From positions 124,001 to 188,000 of the forward strand of contig NZ_JAKCFI010000015.1 of assembly GCF_021412625.1 (NCBI RefSeq): a stretch of 64,000 bases of DNA. The letters are read 5' to 3'. This document shows, in pieces, positions 58,684 to 64,000 of the stretch. The notes beneath the pieces were generated by a model. That model saw only the letters and a list, made by a program, of their open reading frames with translations. It was not told the origin of the DNA and searched no databases. The stretch is from Myxococcus stipitatus. GTDB lineage: Bacteria; Myxococcota; Myxococcia; Myxococcales; Myxococcaceae. Each line of letters begins with the position of its first letter. The first letter of the stretch is position 1. The translations under genes and the position numbers were made by a program.

Positions 58684-61600
58684 CTAGAAGGTCAGCTTCG
58701 CGCCCAGGCGCACGGCGCGCGGCGCCTGGTACGCGATGGGGCGCTTGAAGTTGGGGTTGATGTCCGCGGTGGTGATGGGCTGGTTGGTCGTCGTGGAGAT
58801 GACCTTGCAGCCCGGGTCGTTCGCCCGGAGGCACGACGTCAGGTCCTCCGGCTTGCCCCCCTGTTCGATGGCGTAGACGCGCGTGAAGGTGAGCGTCTGG
58901 TCCACCGCCGTGTACTGCTGGAAGTTGAAGAGGTTGAAGACGTCCAGCGACAGGCTCACGGTGTAGTCGTTGGACAGCTTCTGGTTGAGGCCCACGTGCG
59001 TGTCGATGTTGTGGACCCACGGCAGCCGGCCGGCGCTGCCGCGCGGCAGGATGAACGTCTCCGAACCGCTGCGGCGCGGGTGCGCGCCCAGGTAGTTGAG
59101 CGGCGTGCCGGAGCGGCTGCGGTACCCGCCGCCCACGTTGAAGCTGGTCATCCGGCCAAGCTGGAACTCGCGCGCGCCGAAGAACTTGAACGAGTGCGTG
59201 CGGTCCCCGGGCAGCGGGCCGTCGCGGTTGGTGGTGAGCGACAGCAGGTCGAAGTCGCGCGTGAGGTTGGGCGACAGCTGGCCGGTGTCCGCGCGGAACA
59301 GGCCGGAGTAGTTGCCGCGCAGCTGCGACCACGTGTAGCTGGCCTGGGCCAGCCAGCCGTCGGAGAACGTCCTCTGGAAGTAGACGTTGACCGCGTCGTA
59401 CTTGCGCTTCGCCTCCGGGAAGTCGGCCGAGTACCCCTTGCCCGGGTTGCCCAGGAAGAAGGTGTTGCCGTCATCGCGGCTCATGTCCTCGATGACGTCG
59501 TTGAGGACGCGGCGGGTGTACGTCAGGCCGAAGCGGCCGAGCAGGATTTCGTACTCGCCGCCCACCATGATTTCGTCCAGGGACTGCGCGCGGATGTCCG
59601 GGTCCACCGGCACGCGGTCGCCGCCCTGCGCGTCCCACACCTGGTTGGGGCTCTCGCGGTTGCCGAGCGGCTGGCGGTTGACGGGCGCCACGCAGTCGGT
59701 GACCAGCGAGTTGCGGTCGTTCGGGTTGCAGGGCGGCGCGTCGTAGGTGGCGGACAGCAGTTGCTGCTGCGGGAAGGACAGGTCCGCCATGTCCAGGGGC
59801 ACGTTCTCGAAGAAGCGCGCGTAGTTGACGAACAGCTTGGAGCGGCCCGACTGCGTCGGGTCGTAGATGACGCCCACGCGCGGCGACCACTGGTTGGGCA
59901 GGTGCAAGCCCACCTTGTCGTCCAGGCCCCACAGCGTCTGCACGTCGTAGCGCAGGCCCGCGTTGAGCGTCACCTTGTCGAGGATGGACCAGCTGTCCTG
60001 GATGAAGCCGCCCACCGTCATCGACGTGGACGTGCCCTCCTTGCTGGCGAGGAACACCGGATGGTCCGGCCCTTCCAGGTAGCCGTACTGGTTGAGGGTG
60101 AAGAAGCAGTCGCCGCCGGTGCACTCCTGCCAGGGCGTGCCGCCGGAGCGCGCGCGGTTGTTGTAGAAGCTCATCCGCTCCGCGTCGAAGCCCGCCTTGA
60201 CGATGTGGTGGCCCAGCGCCTGGACGAGCAGCGTGCCCATCACCTTGCCCTGGAAGCGGTTGAGCTCCTGGACGCTGATGGTGCCGGGGCCGCCGGTGGA
60301 GTACGCCGTGACGGGGCAGCGCAGGGACTGCTCGGCGGGCGTCGCGCCGCAGACGGACGGGTCCGGCAGCGTCTCGAATTCGGTGATGGAGTGCGGGCCC
60401 GGGTTGCGCGTGCGGCGCCACGCGATGTTGGAGCGGGTGGACAGGCCCTCTCGCGCGCCGATGCCGGAGCCGTCCGACGGCAGCGTGTCATCCGTCTGGT
60501 GGTGCCAGCCCAGCGTGGCGTCCACGAGGAACTTCTTGTCGAAGAACGACGAGGACTGCTTGGCCACGACGTCGAGCACGCCATTGGTGCGCTGGGTGGC
60601 GATGGATTCGTAGGAGCCCTGCACGTACGCGGTGCAGGACAGGCCCAGGCAGACCTCCGGGTCGCCGTCGTCGCTGAAGGCATACGAGCCGTCGCCGCCG
60701 GAGAAGCGCGGCGTGCCGAAGACGGAGACGGAGAGGTTGTGGTCCGGGTTGAAGAGGTAGGTCAGCTTGGTCATGTACTGCACGCTGCGCTCGTCGGCGA
60801 AGCGGCTGGTACGAGTGCCGTCGATGGGCTGCACCACGGTGAAGCCGGTCGAGGGGTCCTTGCGGCGCGCGCCCACGGCGGTGCAGCCATTGGCCGGGTC
60901 GACCTCCTCGCACAGGTCCAGCGAGCTCAGCTGCCGGTCCACGCGGATGCGGTTGAACGAAGGCGCGATGCCCACGTAGAACCAGAGCTTGTCCTTGAGG
61001 ATGGGACCACCCAGGTCGAAGCCGAAGTCCCCCTGGAGCCAGGGCTTGCCCTGCGCGGAGATGACGCTGCCCTCCTGGCGAATCTCCGTGCCGTTGCGCT
61101 GCAGCGCGCCGGGCGCCATGTTCGCGAACACCGAGCCGTGGAACTCGTTGGAGCCGGACTTGGTTACGACGTTGAGCACGCCGCCGGTGGAGCGGCCGTA
61201 CTCCGGCATGTAGCCACCCGTGATGACGTTGACCTCCTGGACGAACTCCACCGACAGCGGCGTGCCCAGCGTGCCCACGCTCGGGTCGTTCACGGACAGG
61301 CCGTCCACGACGTACTGGCTCTCCGGCGAGGAGCTGCCGCCCACGCTCACCCCGTAGCGGTCCTCCGTGGAGCCCGGCGCCAGCTCCGCCAGCGACTCGA
61401 ACGAGCGCGACGCGGAGCCCTTCGTGCCCGGACGGATGACGGCCACGTTGCGCAGGAAGTCCGCGTCCACGCTCATGCCCTGCGTGCTGGAGCCCACGTC
61501 CAGCGTGGGCGCCGCGCTGACGGAGATCTCCTCTCCGAACGACGAGGGCAGCAGCTGGATGTTGACCCGGATGGTCCGGTCCACCCGCAGGACGATGTCC

Positions 61601-61881
61601 GAGCGCGTGTACGGCTCATGGCCTTCGTGCTCCACCCGCAGCGTGTACGTGCCGGGTGGCAGCTGAGGGAGGCGGTACAGGCCGCTGGCGTCGGACACCA
61701 CCACCCGCTCGCCCTGGAGCTTGGGTGAGGTGGCCGTCACCACCGCGTCCCCCAGCGGGCGCTTGTCATCCGCGCTGGTGATGGTGCCGGTGATGACCGA
61801 GACGCCCTGCGCGAACGAACTCGCGCCACAGAGCAGGACCGCGAGACACAACCCGCGAGCAAGACCTACACGTATGGACAA
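58684..61881 (-). CDS. TonB-dependent outer-membrane receptor with carboxypeptidase-regulatory-like domain
   Basis: 1065 aa. Signal peptide (MSIRVGLARGLCLAVLLCGA) followed by a carboxypeptidase-regulatory-like domain (GTITSADDKRPLGDAVVTAT, YRLPQLPPGTYTLRVEHEGH; ~28-110). The plug domain is at ~115-250 (YVVDGLSVNDPSVGTLGTPL, MPEYGRSTGGVLNVVTKSGS), and a 22-strand-type barrel with many GxY/FxY strands fills the rest (PLDMADLSFPQQQL, FNLFNFQQYTAVDQTLTFTR). The C-terminus AVRLGAKLTF ends in Phe as expected for outer-membrane proteins. Such receptors import metal chelates or oligomers, here of the Oar/adhesion-type subgroup common in myxobacteria. Follows the TetR gene by 75 nt. Confidence 0.94.
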   Translation of the reverse strand: MSIRVGLARGLCLAVLLCGASSFAQGVSVITGTITSADDKRPLGDAVVTATSPKLQGERVVVSDASGLYRLPQLPPGTYTLRVEHEGHEPYTRSDIVLRVDRTIRVNIQLLPSSFGEEISVSAAPTLDVGSSTQGMSVDADFLRNVAVIRPGTKGSASRSFESLAELAPGSTEDRYGVSVGGSSSPESQYVVDGLSVNDPSVGTLGTPLSVEFVQEVNVITGGYMPEYGRSTGGVLNVVTKSGSNEFHGSVFANMAPGALQRNGTEIRQEGSVISAQGKPWLQGDFGFDLGGPILKDKLWFYVGIAPSFNRIRVDRQLSSLDLCEEVDPANGCTAVGARRKDPSTGFTVVQPIDGTRTSRFADERSVQYMTKLTYLFNPDHNLSVSVFGTPRFSGGDGSYAFSDDGDPEVCLGLSCTAYVQGSYESIATQRTNGVLDVVAKQSSSFFDKKFLVDATLGWHHQTDDTLPSDGSGIGAREGLSTRSNIAWRRTRNPGPHSITEFETLPDPSVCGATPAEQSLRCPVTAYSTGGPGTISVQELNRFQGKVMGTLLVQALGHHIVKAGFDAERMSFYNNRARSGGTPWQECTGGDCFFTLNQYGYLEGPDHPVFLASKEGTSTSMTVGGFIQDSWSILDKVTLNAGLRYDVQTLWGLDDKVGLHLPNQWSPRVGVIYDPTQSGRSKLFVNYARFFENVPLDMADLSFPQQQLLSATYDAPPCNPNDRNSLVTDCVAPVNRQPLGNRESPNQVWDAQGGDRVPVDPDIRAQSLDEIMVGGEYEILLGRFGLTYTRRVLNDVIEDMSRDDGNTFFLGNPGKGYSADFPEAKRKYDAVNVYFQRTFSDGWLAQASYTWSQLRGNYSGLFRADTGQLSPNLTRDFDLLSLTTNRDGPLPGDRTHSFKFFGAREFQLGRMTSFNVGGGYRSRSGTPLNYLGAHPRRSGSETFILPRGSAGRLPWVHNIDTHVGLNQKLSNDYTVSLSLDVFNLFNFQQYTAVDQTLTFTRVYAIEQGGKPEDLTSCLRANDPGCKVISTTTNQPITTADINPNFKRPIAYQAPRAVRLGAKLTF

Positions 61882-61956
61882 AGCTGGCTCCCTCCCTCGA
61901 ATCCGGGAGCACTCTGTCTCAAGTCACGAGAAAGCAACAATCCCCAATTAGACAGC

Positions 61957-62586
61957 TCAGTCCGGGGTCCGAGCCTGAGCCGCGCCCTGGGAGCAGGCGG
62001 GAGTCCCCGCCTCCAGGGAGCGGTCGAAGGCGAGGCGCAGGAAGGCATCCAGCGCGGCGCGGTCCTTCGTCACGCGGCTGCGCAGCACCGCGCCCTCCCA
62101 GGCGCCGAGCATGAACGTGGCGAGCATGTCCGGGGGGACGTCCTGGGCGACCTCGCCCTGGGCCTGCGCCTCGCCCAACACCTTCGCGATGCGGCCGGAC
62201 CACGCCGCGAAGGAAGCGGCGACGCGCTCGCGGATGGCGGGGCTGTGGTCGGCCAGCTCCGCGGCGAAGTTCGCCAGCAGGCAGCCACACTCGAACCGGC
62301 CCGCCACGAGCGTGTCCACCTGCTCCGCGAAGTACGCGCGCAGCCGGCGCAGCGGCGACAGCGACGCGTCCTCGAGCCGCTTCCACTGCGACTCGCCCAC
62401 CTGCATGTAGTGGTCGACGACCGCCGCGCCCAGCGCCTCCTTGCTGTCGAAGTGGTTGTAGAACGACCCCTTCGGCACGCCGGCGGCGTCGGTGATGTCC
62501 TGGACGCCGCAGCCGTTGAAGCCCTGCTGACGCAGCGTCTCCAGACCGGCGGCGAGCAACCTGTCGCGAACGCTGGCTCTCGGCAT
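61957..62586 (-). CDS. TetR/AcrR-family transcriptional regulator
   Basis: 209 aa from ATG 62586 (MPRASVRDRLLAAGLETLRQ). Helix-turn-helix: NGCGVQDITDAAGVPKGSFY, NHFDSKEALGAAVVDHY. The ligand-binding domain has the FECGCLLANFAAELADHSPA segment found in regulators that sense electrophiles or aromatic compounds (NemR/LmrA-like clade, inference). It is divergent from the Gfo/Idh gene, so that gene is the likely target. An imperfect palindrome GAC-N5-GTC lies at 62677-62691. It also precedes the TonB-receptor gene on the same strand. Confidence 0.92.
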   Translation of the reverse strand: MPRASVRDRLLAAGLETLRQQGFNGCGVQDITDAAGVPKGSFYNHFDSKEALGAAVVDHYMQVGESQWKRLEDASLSPLRRLRAYFAEQVDTLVAGRFECGCLLANFAAELADHSPAIRERVAASFAAWSGRIAKVLGEAQAQGEVAQDVPPDMLATFMLGAWEGAVLRSRVTKDRAALDAFLRLAFDRSLEAGTPACSQGAAQARTPD

Positions 62587-62676
62587 CCCTCCTCTTTTAG
62601 GACCCCGCCCCCCGGGCGTCAAAAGCGACCACTCACCCGTCCCAACCCCATGATTCCATTTGGATTTTCGTTCAAT

Positions 62677-62691
62677 ATGACCAGTCGTCTT
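62677..62691. promoter_or_regulatory. Candidate TetR operator
   Basis: ATGACCAGTCGTCTT contains GAC-N5-GTC with outer A/T symmetry, in the AT-rich divergent region between the TetR gene and the Gfo/Idh gene. Similar sequences are bound by TetR regulators of the LmrA/NemR kind. Weak evidence from sequence alone. Confidence 0.35.
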
Positions 62692-62767
62692 GAAACCCCG
62701 TAGAACGCTCGCTAGCTTGCCGGTCGGGTCCGGCCTTCCCCGGGCTCGCATCCAGGAGCGCAAAGAG

Positions 62768-63862
62768 ATGGCCAGGACGAACGTGTCGGAGCGGATCCGC
62801 GTGGGCATCATCGGGGCGAGCCCCCAATGGGGTTGGGCGACGTATGCGCACCTGCCCGCGCTCCAGACGTTGCCGCGCTTTCGCGTGACGGCGGTGAGCA
62901 CGACGCGGCAGCAGAGCGCGGACGAGACGGCGCGCCGCTTCGACGTGCCGCACGCCTTCGCGAGCCACGAGCCGCTGGTGGAGCACCCGGAGGTGGACCT
63001 GGTGGTGGTCTCCGTGCGCGCGGCGGAGCATGCGCGGCTGGTGCGCGCGGCCCTGGCCGCGAAGAAGCACGTGTTCTGCGAGTGGCCGCTGGGGGCGTCG
63101 CTGGAGGAGACGACGGAGCTGGCGGAGCGGGCCCGGGCGGCGGGCGTGCGCACGGTCATCGGGCTCCAGCGGAGGCTCGCGCCCGGGGCGCGCTACCTGC
63201 GCGACCTCATCCAGGAGGGGTACGTGGGCAAGGTGCGCTCGGCGACGCTGCAGGTCTCCACGGCGATGCTCGGCCTCCAGCGCCCCAAGGCCTACGACTA
63301 CACGGCGGACGTCACCCAGGGCGCCAACGCCCTGGCCACCATCACCGCGCACTTCCTCGACACGGTGCTGGCCGCGGTGGGCGACGTGGAGAGCCTGTCC
63401 GGCCTCGTCACGCGGCAGTTCGAGCACACCACGCTCGCCGAGACGGGCGAGGTCATCCCCGTCACCGCGCCGGACCAGGTGCTCATCCACGGGACACTGG
63501 CGAGCGGCGCCGTGCTGTCCGCCCACGTCGAGGCGGGCAAGCGCAATGGCGGCGTCATCTCCGCCACCATCACCGGCACGGAGGGAGACCTGGTGCTCTC
63601 GCAGGACCTCACCGTGTCCGGCGCGCGCGGTGACAACCAGCCGCTCGCCCCGCTGCCCACGCCGGAGAAGTACTTCTGGAGTCCGCGGGGCTCGCTGTCC
63701 GACGACGCGCACCAGACGGCCCAGCTCTACGCCGCCTTCGCCAGGGACGTCGACGAGGGCACGTCGTTCGCGCCGGGCTTCGAGCACGCGCTCGCGCTGC
63801 ACCGGCTGTTGAACACCGTCGCGGAGTCGTCGCGCACGGGGCAGCGGCTCCCGGTCCGCTGA
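62768..63862 (+). CDS. Gfo/Idh/MocA-family protein with Gal80-like EWP motif
   Basis: 364 aa from ATG 62768 (MARTNVSERIRVGIIGASPQ). Rossmann fold at the N-terminus (GIIGASPQWGWATYAHLPAL). The family's usual EKP motif, whose Lys is catalytic, is replaced by E105-W106-P107 (KHVFCEWPLGASLEETTELA). This substitution is typical of Gal80-like members that bind NAD(P) but do not act as classic dehydrogenases. The second domain has ALATITAHFLDTVLAAVGDV (H-x3-D). Divergent TetR suggests inducible expression. Substrate or regulatory role unknown. Confidence 0.9.
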   Translation: MARTNVSERIRVGIIGASPQWGWATYAHLPALQTLPRFRVTAVSTTRQQSADETARRFDVPHAFASHEPLVEHPEVDLVVVSVRAAEHARLVRAALAAKKHVFCEWPLGASLEETTELAERARAAGVRTVIGLQRRLAPGARYLRDLIQEGYVGKVRSATLQVSTAMLGLQRPKAYDYTADVTQGANALATITAHFLDTVLAAVGDVESLSGLVTRQFEHTTLAETGEVIPVTAPDQVLIHGTLASGAVLSAHVEAGKRNGGVISATITGTEGDLVLSQDLTVSGARGDNQPLAPLPTPEKYFWSPRGSLSDDAHQTAQLYAAFARDVDEGTSFAPGFEHALALHRLLNTVAESSRTGQRLPVR

Positions 63863-63874
63863 GCGCGGGACAAA

Positions 63875-63898
63875 GCGCCCGGTGGACGTCCCGGGCGC
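63875..63898 (+). terminator. Hairpin after the Gfo/Idh gene
   Basis: An 8-bp GC stem (GCGCCCGG 63875-63882, CCGGGCGC 63891-63898) with an 8-nt loop, 12 nt past the stop. No T tract. Beyond it, to 64000, I see no gene. Confidence 0.5.
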
Positions 63899-64000
63899 CC
63901 ACGAGGGCGGCCTCCCCCCTCGCCGCTTCGGCGGAGCCCGCTCGCGAACCGGGCGGTCGAGGCCCCTGCCCCCGTCGCCGGGCCCGGGTTCCTCCGGGTA

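Noticed and set aside
63609..63902. A small minus-strand gene at the window end
   Set aside because: Arg/Ala-rich antisense shadow of the Gfo/Idh gene.

Overview
The window is about 70% GC with near-saturated G/C third codon positions. It carries many Cys-rich lipoproteins, TamA/TamB, a MYXO-CTERM-type C-terminal tag, ECF sigma factors and a chemoreceptor with unusual architecture. Together these point to a myxobacterium, most likely of the Myxococcaceae (inference from gene content and style). I see no rRNA, tRNA, insertion sequence, prophage, integron or CRISPR array; this is chromosomal housekeeping plus accessory material.

Layout. 1-13 kb: end of an unrecognised gene, a Cys-rich lipoprotein, a secreted heparin-lyase-like protein with a DAGTPV repeat linker and MYXO-CTERM tag, arginine N-succinyltransferase (astA), a transglutaminase-like protein, a chemoreceptor fused to a family-5 solute-binding domain, a large ASH/Cys-rich lipoprotein, a DedA protein and three unknown proteins. 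13-18 kb: an ECF sigma - zinc anti-sigma - rlmN operon, 3-methyladenine glycosylase and malQ. 18-25 kb: the TamA/TamB outer-membrane assembly pair, translationally coupled. 25-29.3 kb: a secreted lysozyme-like lipoprotein, a barrel-like secreted lipoprotein and a GT39-type membrane glycosyltransferase.

29.5-42 kb: a minus-strand operon of eight genes (DUF4175-like, MoxR ATPase, membrane protein, ABC ATPase, ABC permease, DUF58, BatA-like, large double-VWA protein). Six consecutive gene junctions overlap. This is the most system-like locus in the window. It looks like a MoxR-chaperone/VWA envelope module joined to an ABC-2 exporter, and its function is unknown.

42-50 kb: a GH13 branching-enzyme-like protein, an aldo/keto reductase, an ExbB-ExbD-TonB operon, a MarR regulator divergent from a TolC-family protein, and a small Cys-motif protein. 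50-53 kb: an operon of HAD phosphatase, Rieske oxygenase, ECF sigma factor with a Cys-rich CorE-like tail, and an ICMT-like methyltransferase. 53-58 kb: a DUF3943 outer-membrane protein, two tandem unknown paralogues and a parallel beta-helix protein. 58-64 kb: TetR, TonB-dependent receptor and lipoprotein in series, with a divergent Gfo/Idh/MocA protein that has the Gal80-like EWP motif.

Several convergent gene pairs are separated by strong GC hairpins without T tracts, typical of high-GC terminators. Start codons were chosen from Shine-Dalgarno context, signal peptides and overlap with neighbours; many starts are GTG or TTG.
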